A stretch of DNA of 64,000 nucleotides from Aliigemmobacter aestuarii. Lineage in GTDB: Bacteria > Pseudomonadota > Alphaproteobacteria > Rhodobacterales > Rhodobacteraceae. Where the stretch lies: positions 1 through 64,000 of the forward strand of contig NZ_SSND01000005.1 in the NCBI RefSeq assembly GCF_004799285.1. The letters are read 5' to 3'. The notes beneath the pieces are model-generated. The model had not been told where the DNA came from, made no database searches, and saw only the letters and a program-made list of their open reading frames with translations. Shown here piece after piece: positions 54,374-63,400 of the stretch; the stretch's first letter is position 1, and every line of letters starts with the position of its first letter. The position numbers were made by a program, and so were the translations under genes.

Positions 54374-55342
54374 ATGAAGACACTAACTCGCCGCGGTATT
54401 CTGACAGGTGCGGGTGGCCTTGGCCTCATGATGATGGCCGGGCCGCTCTTCGGACAGCATGTTTACAAAGAAATTCATGATCTCAAGCCGGGGGAATTCA
54501 CCTGGCACCCGGAGCGCCAACCCTTCGGACCGGTCGCGGTGATCGTGTCGCTGAACGAGCAACGCGTTCACGTCTACCGCAATGGCGTGCGGATCGCGGT
54601 CTCGACCTGCTCCAGCGGCAAGCCGGGACACGAGACACCGACCGGCGTCTTCGTGGTGCTGCAGAAGGACCGCGATCACCGTTCGTCGACCTACAACAAC
54701 GCACCCATGCCCAATACCAACCGCCTGACCTGGGATGGTATCGCGCTGCATGCTGGCAATCTTCCCGGTTATCCCGCCTCGCATGGCTGCGTCCGGCTGC
54801 CGTTGAAATTCTCGGCCCTTCTTTTCGAAGTCACCCATCTGGGCACGCCCGTTATCATCGCGGATGAACACCATTTTCCCATGGACGTGGCGCATCCCGG
54901 CCTGATCCTGTCCGGCTACGCAGAGAACGAATTCGAGGACGTGCTGGCCACGCTGAACCCGCGCAAGCATCCGTCTGATTGGGAGTTCGGCGACGAGCAC
55001 CCGATCACGTCGATGATCGCCTCGTCCCACGACAAGAAGATCGCCCTGATCGAAAACGACCGTGAGATCGCGGAGGGGCCGCTGATCTGGGACGGCGAGC
55101 CACTGGGATCACATGTCTATGTCCTCAAGGGGCCGCATGACGGTGCGAAGGGCATGCACTGGGAAGCGCTGACCTATTCCGGCGCAAATGCCGGCACCCA
55201 TGACCTGCGCCGTGTGCAGACCGACGAGGCTTTCGCGGAAACGATCAAACGCTATGTCCATCCGGGTATGATCTATGTCTTCACCGACTTGCCGCTGCAT
55301 CCCGACAGCAGGTCCGGTCGCGATTTCGTGATCATGTCGTAA
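54374..55342 (+). CDS. L,D-transpeptidase (YkuD domain), exported
   Basis: A 322-residue protein. An N-terminal twin-arginine-like signal (TRRGILTGAGGLGLMMMAG) precedes a YkuD domain at about 50-165 with the catalytic HGCVRLP motif and the upstream WDGIALHAG segment. L,D-transpeptidases make 3-3 peptidoglycan cross-links or attach lipoproteins. The second half (IASSHDKKIALIENDREIAEGPLIWDG) resembles a further YkuD-like module without a visible catalytic Cys. It is next to a peptidoglycan-binding gene and a small lipoprotein gene, so this is an envelope locus. Confidence 0.9.
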   Translation: MKTLTRRGILTGAGGLGLMMMAGPLFGQHVYKEIHDLKPGEFTWHPERQPFGPVAVIVSLNEQRVHVYRNGVRIAVSTCSSGKPGHETPTGVFVVLQKDRDHRSSTYNNAPMPNTNRLTWDGIALHAGNLPGYPASHGCVRLPLKFSALLFEVTHLGTPVIIADEHHFPMDVAHPGLILSGYAENEFEDVLATLNPRKHPSDWEFGDEHPITSMIASSHDKKIALIENDREIAEGPLIWDGEPLGSHVYVLKGPHDGAKGMHWEALTYSGANAGTHDLRRVQTDEAFAETIKRYVHPGMIYVFTDLPLHPDSRSGRDFVIMS

Positions 55343-55352
55343 GGGGCACACG

Positions 55353-55520
55353 ATGTTTCTCAAGACATTGAACGCTCGGGTTCCGGCTCTGAGCAAGGCC
55401 GCCTCGGGGAGCTTGGTCGCCACTGCGGCCGCGCCCTTTCTAGCCGGGTGCTTTCCCGGCGCGACCGGGCAGAGCGAGGGCGTCGTCGTCTCCGAGATCG
55501 CCGAGGAGGCGGCAGAATGA
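55353..55520 (+). CDS. Small putative lipoprotein (55 aa)
   Basis: A 55-residue protein, ten bases after the transpeptidase stop with AAGGGG before its ATG. It begins MFLKTLNARVPALSKAASGS and contains a lipobox-like LAGC (residues 29-32 region, PFLAGCFPG) after a short hydrophobic run, then an acidic tail ending EIAEEAAE. It is probably an exported lipoprotein made with the transpeptidase. No family is recognised. Confidence 0.6.
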   Translation: MFLKTLNARVPALSKAASGSLVATAAAPFLAGCFPGATGQSEGVVVSEIAEEAAE

Positions 55521-55576
55521 CCGGGGCGGTGACGACGACGCAGAAGCGGAGTGCTGCTTGTTCGAGCTCTCAATAG
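55517..55576 (+). other. 19-codon ORF overlapping the lipoprotein stop, possible truncated gene start
   Basis: An ATG overlapping the lipoprotein stop (ATGA) opens a frame of 19 codons (MTGAVTTTQKRSAACSSSQ) that ends at 55576. The overlap resembles a normal operon junction whose downstream gene was cut, just where gene-free DNA before the integrase begins. It may be the scar of the island insertion, or it may be meaningless. Confidence 0.3.
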
Positions 55577-56107
55577 TCAGCTTGTCCGCAGATGATCTTC
55601 GGCACGGGCGGCGTGGGAGGGCCGCTTCAAGAAAACCTTCTCCGCGCGCTTGGTATCATGCGTTTGCGTTGCGATGGGTTGGATTTCAGTCCCATCTGAC
55701 GAACACCCCCGCCATCGAAGTGTCTGGTACACGGTCGAAAACGAACAAGTGATTTCAATCTACTGCAAACTATTCGCCAAATTAGCGCAGTCATGAGGTC
55801 CAGAGAATATCGGCCCCGAGAGACCACATTCGGCTGCCGGCGCGGGGTCAGTGCTCAGCCCGTCCCGCATAACCCTCCAAAACAACAAAAAAATCCTGCT
55901 GTAGCCAGATCGAGGGAACGCTTTTGCGAGGGAAAGTGGCGGAGACGAAGGCAGCCAAGATCTTAAAAAAATATTTGCAATCATATTGTTGTGCCGATCT
56001 ATCCTCCTAAGATGGTTGATCTGCCCCACATCCTACCTATGCAGGCTTGTGCGATTCCATGCATCCGGTTACTTTGTTTTTGTTGGGTAGGATGTTGGGT
56101 AAAACGG
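55577..56107. other. Gene-free AT-rich region in front of the integrase
   Basis: About 530 bases with no convincing gene and no tRNA that I can fold, although integrases of this type often sit beside one. The right part is AT-rich (runs such as AAAAAAATATTTGCAATCATATTG) and contains repeated sequences described separately. This is where the left attachment site should lie. Confidence 0.5.
56029..56101. repeat. Inverted and direct repeats upstream of the integrase gene (candidate arm sites)
   Basis: CATCCTACC (56029-56037) and GGTAGGATG (56086-56094) are a perfect nine-base inverted pair 48 bases apart. TTGGGTA occurs twice in tandem (56083-56089 and 56095-56101), just before the integrase ATG. 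Such repeats fit integrase arm-binding sites or self-regulation of int. The sequences are seen directly; the function is inferred. Confidence 0.45.
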
Positions 56108-57394
56108 ATGCCGCGCGTTGCCGAAGAAATGTCTGCAATTGAAGTGAAGCGCCTTGCCCATCCGGGCGGGAGGCGGAATGTCTTGGTTTCGGTCGGGGGC
56201 GTGCCGGGGCTGCATATGCAGATCACGCCGAAGGGCGGGCGATCTTGGGTCTTGCGGGTCACGGTCGGCACGTTGCGGCGCGATATCGGTTTGGGCGGCT
56301 TTCCGGGCGTGACCCTTGCGCAGGCGCGCGAGAAGGCGCGCGAGGCGCGGGCGAAGATCGATAGCGGAATTGATCCGATTGAGGAACGCAAGGCGGTCAA
56401 GGCCGCGTTGATCGCCGCGCAGCGCCGGGGGCTGACCTTTGAGGATGCGGTGGACAAGGCGCTTGCGGCCAAGCTGGACGCCTTCAAGAACGCCAAACAT
56501 CGCCAGCAATGGGAAAACACCCTTGCCACCTATGCCTTGCCTGAGTTGGGCAAGATGCTGGTGCAGGATATCACGACGCAGGATATCCTGCGGGTCTTGC
56601 AACCGCTCTGGTCCGACAAGACCGAAACCGCGTCACGCCTTCGGGGGCGGATCGAAGCCGTTCTAAACTGGGCCACGGTGGCAGGGCACCGTTCGGGCGA
56701 TAATCCCGCGCGCTGGGCGGGCAATCTGAAAGAACTCTTGCCCCCGCCGTCGAAGATCGCCACCGAGGGCAACCATCCCGCCCTGTCACTGGACGACGCG
56801 CCGAACTGGTTTGCCGACTTGCAGGGGCGCGACGGGTTCGGCGCGCGGGCGCTGGAGTTTCTGGCCCTGACTGCCACCCGTTCGCAAGAGGTGCGCGGCG
56901 CGCAGTGGGATGAGATTGATCTCGCCAATGGGCTTTGGATCATTCCGGGCGCGCGCATGAAGATGGGCAAGGAACACCGGGTTCCCTTGTCTGCCCGCGC
57001 CATTGACCTGTTGAAGGCCCTGCCACGGTTCGAAGGCAACCCTTTGGTGTTTCCCGCCGTGCGGGGTGGCCAGCTTTCGGACATGACGCTTTCCGCCACC
57101 ATGAAGCGGATGCACGAGGCCGCCGTGGCCGAGGGGCGCGCGGGGTATCTGGACCGCGTGTCGAAGCGCCCCGCCGTGCCGCATGGGTTACGTTCGACCT
57201 TTCGGGATTGGGTGGCCGAGAAGACAACCTATCCCGGCGACATGGCCGAGGTCGCGCTGGCGCACCGGATCAGCAACGCGGTGGAGGCCAGCTATCGGCG
57301 CGGCGACATGATCGAAAAGCGGCGGCGCATGATGGCCGATTGGGCTGATTTCCTGACGTTTACCCCAAAGTTCGCCGTCGTTGCGAGGAACTAA
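56108..57394 (+). CDS. Tyrosine recombinase, P4-type integrase
   Basis: A 428-residue integrase. The N-terminal DUF4102-type arm-binding domain (GLHMQITPKGGRSWVLRVTVG ... DIGLGGFPGVTLAQAREKAREARAKI) is followed by a core-binding and a catalytic domain. The catalytic residues are Arg in LALTATRSQEVRGAQW, His and Arg in HGLRSTFRDW, and the nucleophile Tyr in NAVEASYRRGD. It integrates or excises genomic islands, often at tRNA genes. The ATG at 56108 (MPRVAEEMSAIEVKRL) gives the usual length. It defines the left end of the island. Confidence 0.93.
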   Translation: MPRVAEEMSAIEVKRLAHPGGRRNVLVSVGGVPGLHMQITPKGGRSWVLRVTVGTLRRDIGLGGFPGVTLAQAREKAREARAKIDSGIDPIEERKAVKAALIAAQRRGLTFEDAVDKALAAKLDAFKNAKHRQQWENTLATYALPELGKMLVQDITTQDILRVLQPLWSDKTETASRLRGRIEAVLNWATVAGHRSGDNPARWAGNLKELLPPPSKIATEGNHPALSLDDAPNWFADLQGRDGFGARALEFLALTATRSQEVRGAQWDEIDLANGLWIIPGARMKMGKEHRVPLSARAIDLLKALPRFEGNPLVFPAVRGGQLSDMTLSATMKRMHEAAVAEGRAGYLDRVSKRPAVPHGLRSTFRDWVAEKTTYPGDMAEVALAHRISNAVEASYRRGDMIEKRRRMMADWADFLTFTPKFAVVARN

Positions 57395-57396
57395 CC

Positions 57397-58128
57397 ATGC
57401 AGCATCTCATCCTGTCGGACGACGGCTTCAATGTTGCCCATAACGCCTATCACAGGCTGGTCGCGGCTATTTATTTTCCTTTAAGCGCTCGTGACCAGCA
57501 ACAAGCGTTGATACTCGCGGACATCGAGAAGGCAGAATTTGTTCGCGTGGGAGGGGCCAAATATAAGCCCACCGAGATTTTCCGTGCAGCATCACGGATT
57601 GCAGAAAAGCGCACGGCTCACATCTACCTGACAGGATTTGTGGCACTTTCATATATTTGGCAGAAAGACTTCGGCCAGTCACCAAGCCTAAACCGCTCTG
57701 CCATTATAGCATCCTGTGCGGCAAATTCTTTTGGAAAGATCAGGTGGCGTCCGGCCATAGACCCGTTCGGAAAGGAAAGGGCGACGTCCGTAACCAGCGA
57801 CTTATCCAGCGTTGAGCGCATATTCCGAAAATATCGCAGTGTGGCGCATATTTGCGCCGCGCATGTTGCTGCGAGTGAATACTTGGCCCCCACGCATCTA
57901 TGGGACGAAGTGCCCGAGGTGACGGCTTCACTGATTACAAACGCCGCCATGTATCAAGCGGCACTCTCTGTATCCACGAATACAAGCGGTTGGAACATTT
58001 GGGATGTCCATAAACACTTCCCTGCGTCTCTCGGGCAATGGCCGTTTCTGGAACCTGGCGAGGAGGTGCTTTCATGGATTGCACACGGCTATGAGGTTGC
58101 TGTTTCCGAGGGTCTAATCAAGAAATAG
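57397..58128 (+). CDS. Island protein of unknown function (243 aa)
   Basis: A 243-residue protein starting two bases after the integrase stop (MQHLILSDDGFNVAHNAYHR). It is lower in GC than the integrase gene. No signal peptide, membrane segment or known motif is visible; there is a helical alanine-rich middle (HICAAHVAASEYL, ASLITNAAMYQAAL). It is probably cotranscribed with the integrase and closed by the hairpins that follow. No function is proposed. Confidence 0.75.
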   Translation: MQHLILSDDGFNVAHNAYHRLVAAIYFPLSARDQQQALILADIEKAEFVRVGGAKYKPTEIFRAASRIAEKRTAHIYLTGFVALSYIWQKDFGQSPSLNRSAIIASCAANSFGKIRWRPAIDPFGKERATSVTSDLSSVERIFRKYRSVAHICAAHVAASEYLAPTHLWDEVPEVTASLITNAAMYQAALSVSTNTSGWNIWDVHKHFPASLGQWPFLEPGEEVLSWIAHGYEVAVSEGLIKK

Positions 58129-58133
58129 ACGGG

Positions 58134-58181
58134 GGGGAAGTTCAACTTCCCCAGGGGGAAGAGAAACTTCCCCAATTTTTT
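58134..58181 (+). terminator. Rho-independent terminator with an overlapping alternative hairpin
   Basis: GGGGAAG-AGAAA-CTTCCCC (58155-58173) followed by AATTTTTT is a textbook terminator. Immediately before it GGGGAAGTT-C-AACTTCCCC (58134-58152) is a perfect nine-base inverted repeat. The four arms are alternating copies of the same sequence, so mutually exclusive pairings are possible, as in attenuators. Confidence 0.8.
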
Positions 58182-58220
58182 CAGGAATGGAAAGCGGCCA
58201 ATCTTCCTGCATCGCAATGC

Positions 58221-58427
58221 ATGGAGACGCACATGCCCGAAACTTACCTTTCCGACCGCCAGCTTGGGGCGCGTTACTCGGTTCACCATCTGACGCCACG
58301 GCGCTGGGTTAACGAAGACCCGACCTTCCCTAAACCCGTGAAACTCAGCCCCGGCTGCGTGCGCTGGCGCTTGTCCGAGATCGAGGCTTGGGAAGCGGTG
58401 AAAGCCTCCGAAGATGGTAAGCGCTGA
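58221..58427 (+). CDS. AlpA-family excisionase-like regulator
   Basis: A 68-residue MerR-like HTH protein: YLSDRQLGARYSVHHLTPRRWVNEDPTFPKPVKLSPGCVRWRLSEIEAWE. This is the AlpA pattern (phage/island DNA-binding, often excisionase or activator of int). The start may be 58221 or the ATG at 58233 (MPETYLSDRQ). It lies just after the terminator and probably opens the second island operon with the HTH protein and second recombinase. Confidence 0.85.
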   Translation: METHMPETYLSDRQLGARYSVHHLTPRRWVNEDPTFPKPVKLSPGCVRWRLSEIEAWEAVKASEDGKR

Positions 58428-58439
58428 TGCGGGGGTCGA

Positions 58440-58886
58440 GTGGCAACGGGAGGGGGCGGCATGGCTAAGCGACCGAACCCGCGCGCCATCCGCTCGACCC
58501 GCACCTACACGATTGACGAGGCGGCAATCGCCATGAACATCACCACCAGCACGATCCGCAGTTGGGTCAAGGCCGGTTTGCCCCTGATGCGATCCCGGCG
58601 ACCTTATCTGATCCTCGGTGATGCGTTGCAGCACTTCTTACAGGATCGCGCAACGCAATCGCGCACACCTTTGAAAGCAGATCAGCTCTATTGCTTGTCG
58701 TGCAAAGCAGGCCGCGCGCCGATGGGCATGATGGTCGATTGCATTCCCCAAACCCCGAAGACCGCCCGACTTGAGGGCCTATGTGAGGCCTGCGGCGGCA
58801 CCTGCAACCGGATGATCAGCCGCGCCCGGATCGCGGATTTTGCGGCGATCTTCGATCTCGCCCTAAACGAGGGGCGGCAAGCCTAA
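58440..58886 (+). CDS. HTH protein with a C-terminal Cys-pair zinc-ribbon-like region
   Basis: A 148-residue protein (start GTG 58440 or, with less overlap of noise, ATG 58461, MAKRPNPRAIRS). Residues about 20-65 form an HTH (YTIDEAAIAMNITTSTIRSWVKAGLPLMRSRRPYLILGDAL). Further on CLSCKAGRAP and CEACGGTC form two CxxC pairs that could bind zinc. Together with AlpA and a tyrosine recombinase it forms a set seen on alphaproteobacterial islands. It is probably a DNA-binding accessory protein. Confidence 0.75.
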   Translation: MATGGGGMAKRPNPRAIRSTRTYTIDEAAIAMNITTSTIRSWVKAGLPLMRSRRPYLILGDALQHFLQDRATQSRTPLKADQLYCLSCKAGRAPMGMMVDCIPQTPKTARLEGLCEACGGTCNRMISRARIADFAAIFDLALNEGRQA

Positions 58887-58935
58887 AGGATACTGCCAAC
58901 TCCCTCTTAAACCTTCACTTCGGAAAGGATGCGCG

Positions 58936-59955
58936 ATGGCCCGGAAGTTCAACGAAGAAAACGAACGGATCAAGCGCCGTTACCTTGAGTTTCTGCGCGA
59001 AGCCAAGCGCAGCGACATGGCGACGGTCGACAAGGCAGGCGAGGCGATCCTTCGGTTCGAACGCAGCACCGGGTTCAAGCCCTTCAAGCGGTTCCACATC
59101 GATCAGGCCATTGCCTTCAAGCGTCACCTTTCGAACGAACGGAATGCCCGCACCGGGGCACCGCTGGCCAAGGCCACCATCGACAGCACCTTGCGGATGG
59201 TCAAGGCCTTCGTCCTGTGGCTGGCAGGGCAACCCGGCTACAAGTCGCGCATCGCCTATGCCGACGCCGAATACTTCAACCTGAATGCCAAGGATGCCCG
59301 CATTGCCCATACCGCGCGCGATGCGATCTATCCGACGCCCGAACAGTGCCGCCATGCCTTTGGCCTAATGCCCAGCACCACGCCCTTGCAGCGCCGCGAC
59401 AAGGCGCTGTTCGCCTTCCTGATGCTGACGGGCGCGCGGGACGGGGCGATTGCGTCCTTGCGGCTGAAAAGCGTCGATCTGGTTCAGGGCTGCGTCTACC
59501 AGGATGCCCGCGAGGTAAAGACCAAGTTCGCCAAGACCTTCACGACATGGTTTTTTCCGGTCGATGCCGCCTATCTGGAAGCCTTCAGCGATTGGGTGAC
59601 TTACTTGCGCAAGGATCAACTCTTTGGCCCCAATGACGCCCTGTTCCCCAAGCCCCTGATGGGCCTGAAGGATGGGTCCTTCGCTGCCTTGGGCCTTTCT
59701 CGTGAGACCTACAACAATGCGGGAAAGTTGCGCGCAGTGATCAAGGAAGGCTTCATCAACGCAGGCCTGCCCGCCTACGCCCCGCACAGCTTCCGCAAGA
59801 CGCTGGGCCTGATGGCAAATGATCACTGCAAGACGCCCGAACAGTTCAAGGCATGGTCGATGAACCTGGGCCACGATAACATCGCCACAACGCTCAGTGC
59901 TTACTGCCCTGTGTCGCCGTCTCGGCAGGGGGAATTGATCCGGGGGATGGGGTGA
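58936..59955 (+). CDS. Second tyrosine recombinase
   Basis: A 339-residue phage-integrase-family protein without the DUF4102 arm domain. A SAM-like core-binding region (about 10-100) precedes the catalytic domain with Arg in LTGARDGAIASLRL, HSFRKTLG for His-x-x-Arg, LGHDN, and a Tyr in LSAYCPVS. GGAAAGGATGCG precedes the ATG. A second recombinase on one island suggests two different site preferences or nested elements. Its stop is only five bases before the left repeat of an IS3-family remnant. Confidence 0.9.
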   Translation: MARKFNEENERIKRRYLEFLREAKRSDMATVDKAGEAILRFERSTGFKPFKRFHIDQAIAFKRHLSNERNARTGAPLAKATIDSTLRMVKAFVLWLAGQPGYKSRIAYADAEYFNLNAKDARIAHTARDAIYPTPEQCRHAFGLMPSTTPLQRRDKALFAFLMLTGARDGAIASLRLKSVDLVQGCVYQDAREVKTKFAKTFTTWFFPVDAAYLEAFSDWVTYLRKDQLFGPNDALFPKPLMGLKDGSFAALGLSRETYNNAGKLRAVIKEGFINAGLPAYAPHSFRKTLGLMANDHCKTPEQFKAWSMNLGHDNIATTLSAYCPVSPSRQGELIRGMG

Positions 59956-59960
59956 TAAAG

Positions 59961-60308
59961 TGAACCGCGCCGGGTTTGCCGGAGGCTGATTTTCGTTAGT
60001 TTCGCGGCCATGGGTTCAGTTTCCAGAGTTGCGTAGAAGTTGGCCTCGGCTTCTGCGGGCGGAATGTTCCCGATTACCGCCGTCAACCTCGGCCTTCTTA
60101 ACCCACTCGTTCAGCGTATGGGCCGAACAGCCGATCTTCGCCGCAATCGATACGATCGCCTGCCAACGCGAGCCATGCTGACCCTCGTTGTCGAAGACCA
60201 GCCGCACCGCGCGTTCACGCACTTCGGGGGAAAACTTGTTCGTTGTCTTGCTCATGATACTCCATCCTACTCAGGAGTTGGAGCCTCCGGCAAACCCGGC
60301 GCGGTTCA
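59961..60308 (-). mobile_element. Internally deleted IS3-family element (MITE-like) with intact 27-bp terminal repeats
   Basis: The ends 59961-59987 and 60282-60308 are perfect inverted repeats of 27 bases (outer end TGAACCGCGCCGGGTTTGCC). Inside, on the minus strand, are the first about 60 codons of an IS3-type OrfA ([20 protein letters not shown] ... [12 protein letters not shown]). These join directly to the C-terminus of OrfB ([20 protein letters not shown]). About 0.9 kb of transposase is therefore missing, with the junction near 60080-60090. No clear target duplication was seen. It could be moved only by a transposase in trans. Confidence 0.85.
60016..60255 (-). pseudogene. Truncated IS3-family OrfA fused to vector-frame residue
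   Basis: The 79-codon frame starts as a normal IS3 OrfA with an HTH ([24 protein letters not shown], then [13 protein letters not shown]). After VDGG it runs out of frame through the tail of orfB. No catalytic DDE residues remain. It is the coding remnant of the deleted element described above. Confidence 0.8.
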
Positions 60309-60425
60309 ATCCAGGCGGTTGGAACATGGCAAGAGCAAGCGTCAGATTGATACCCAGCTTTTGCCACGCGGGGGCTTTACGCACCATCTCAGAACCGGGT
60401 ACGATATTGGTGCTCCGCATCCGGA

Positions 60426-63400
60426 ATGCAACAAAATCAACGGATTCAACGAACGCTCATGCTGTCCGGCCTCGCTAGGAAGATATCAAGCCTGTTGCAG
60501 GCTCCGACCAAGGTCAGGGAAGACTCAGCCGCTTCTGATGATGACACACGCCGAGCCGAACCACTTGAGGCCGGTACCACGGGATTTCTCGAGGGATCCG
60601 ACCCAGACGAAGTACCTGCTGAACAAGCCGCCAAGCCTGAGTGTCTTAGGACGGAGACCCTTCCATTGGTGCAGCCTCAGCGCGCCAGGTACGATCGTAT
60701 GGAGCCGGCGCCAGAAGGTCCCACAGATGATATGTCTCAGACAAGTGAGCATGCAGACTTAATCGGTGATCTCGAAGGTAAGGACAAAGCTGTTCCCTTA
60801 CTGCTAACCGAGCAGGTCGCGGATAGCGATGCGGCTGACGAGGCAACGGTACGCATCCTTCAGGCCTTGGCGGATGAAGACGGCGCAACCGTCTCAGCGG
60901 ATGGACCACACAAGTCACCGGGCAGGATCCAAGAGGAAATCTCATCAAACTCGGATCGTTCCGAAGGGTCTGAAGATGCGCTTCCTACCCCGGAACCATC
61001 CCGAGACCTCCGCGCCTCAGCGGAGAATGTACCCCACCCAGGGGCGAATGATGCGTTCGATGCGGTAGTCACCTCGGAAGAAGAGCATTTGATAGCAGAA
61101 TTGGCCCGGTTCACGCGGGACTACGAGGAAGCGGTGGATGAGCACGAGCGCGCGTTCAGGATGGGGCTCGTCGACGAGGTAATCAGACGCCTTGATCGCT
61201 CGGTAGGCGAGGAGCGGTCCAGATTCATCCAAGATTACGTCCGACGTTCGGCAGCTGCTGAGGAGGAGACTCCAGAGGCCATGGTGAAGGAGCGGACAAT
61301 CAAGGCACTTGTCGCAGACAGCGAGTGCTCGGTGCGTTTGCGCAATGCGATTGCCGGAGCTAGCAACCTACCAGTCGGGACAGTAGCTGAATATATGCGT
61401 GCGCCCGAACAATCACGCGAGGCTTTCAAGAGAATCCGAAATCTCGGTACGAAATCCATCGAAGAACTCCACGAGCTTGTGACAGACGCTTTCAGCTCGG
61501 AAGGCGTCGCCGAAGGGAAGGGCGAGCTTAGCGAGGGCGCGCAGGCCGGACGACAAGTAGAGGAAAAATTCCAGCGGGCCCTCGCTGTTGCACAGCGAAT
61601 GATTGAAGGTCTTCAGTTTCCGGATGATGTTCTAAACCAATTTCCGTCAGCCCGACTGAAAAATTGCCTCGTCAAGGCCTATGCAGATCACTCGATAACG
61701 TTCTCCAAGCTACTTTCTTCGTATGAGGAGGTTGTGAGAAACCTCAGATGGAAGGGAAATTTCGGTACCAAGTCAAGCAAAGAACTCGATAGACTAATCA
61801 CCGACGTAATTAGGAGCCGACTATCGGCGCATCGCATAGGTGAAGCCTTTGCTTCGAGCATTAGGGACCTTCTCGCGGGTAGGTGGATTGGCGACGAGAG
61901 TCTGCGCGCCGTCCTATCATATGAAGACGTGGACATTCTTCCCCCGTTGAAGGAGCAAGTCAGCTTAGAATGGGGTGAAACGGTTAATGAGATTGTTACC
62001 AATCTCTTGAATTATTTAGCAGAGCGCGAGCGCGAGGTGGTCAAGCGTCGCTACGCGCTAGATGGTGGCGAACCAGAAACCCTCGAGGAAATATCGAGAG
62101 ACCACGATGTTACGCGGGAACGAATTCGTCAGATCGAAGCAAAAGCGCTTCGGAAGATGCGCAACAAGAGGATCATAGAAGCTCTTTCGGCAGCATTAGA
62201 CTCGGAAGACGCAATTGAAGTGGTCTTTAAAAATCGGAGATTGGTGACGGAGGAACAGATTGCTTCGGTCTTTAAGGCTTTGGATCCTCGCCTTCGGTTG
62301 GCAATAGATATTTGTTATACAGGGTTGAAAGGTTTTCTTGAACGCGAGAGCGTAAAGACAGAATCAGGGTGGACGCTCGAGCAGTATCTGCTCGAGTTGC
62401 CGGAAGAACCTGAGGTATTTGCGGGTTCTCTGCGTCAACGTCTTGTTGACGCGATTTTGGGTGAAGCCTTGCCTATTCGCATATCAGCTATAGCCGATAA
62501 ATTTCCTGACATTTCCATGGAAGAGCTTAAGCAGGAGCTTCGGTCGAGTTTCTCCGCTAAGATTGATGGTGATGAACTTCGGGCTGCACCTCGCCTTCCG
62601 ACATACGTTCGCTATACCCTCATCCTTCGTGACGCAGGACATGCATTACATTGCAAGGAAATCAGGGCGTTGAACCATGAGATATTCGGCAAGGATGAAA
62701 GTATTCAACAAATCGGCTCGATCCTAGGTGGACTAGATGAGGCTCTCATCGTTGCAAGAGGGACCTACGATCTCTATGAGAACTTGAAGCTCAGTTCAGA
62801 TGACCTGAAGACCATTAGGGCGAACGCACACGATTATCTTGAGGCACGCGAAGAGTATGTTAGTGTCAAAGTTCTCTTTTCAGAACTTTTCCAGGGATCA
62901 ACGGAAAAATTTGGCGCTGATTTCGACTATTACATGCTCCTGGGGATACTACAGGATGATGAGAGATTTGATGTCAGGCGAGGGCTGATGGTAGGCCTTG
63001 CTAAATTCTCATCCAGTCAAGGTTTCCTAGGTCTCAATGAAGAAATAGTATCTGTTTTGACCGAGTCTTCACGGGCGATGTCGCTGGAGGAGATCGCGGC
63101 CGCGTTGGAAGGGCGTCGTGACACCTTCCTGACGTCAATTGCAACGAGCCTTGAGAATTCACCGCAGGCCGTATCGGTTGGCCGGGGTCATTACGATCTG
63201 ACGAGCCGAGTTTTTGGTGACGAGCAGCAACAGGGGCGGCTGCGTGACTGCTGCTGTATTGCGCTTTCTTCGGGCCCAAAAACTGTGCTGGCCCTTGTAG
63301 AACTGATTTCGCCGATACTTGGCGATTTTCCTTCTCGTCCTTTAAAAGGGTTTCTTTCCGGATTTGATGCCTTCCAGGTGGAGAGCGACCTAGTTTATCT

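Noticed and set aside
55650-56107. tRNA gene as integration target before the integrase
   Set aside because: No cloverleaf or T-loop consensus could be found on either strand; GGTTGGATTTCAGTCC at about 55677 does not continue into a tRNA.
60040-60762. Plus-strand 240-codon frame across the IS3 remnant
   Set aside because: It crosses both terminal repeats and the start of the 1068-aa gene; no coherent protein features.
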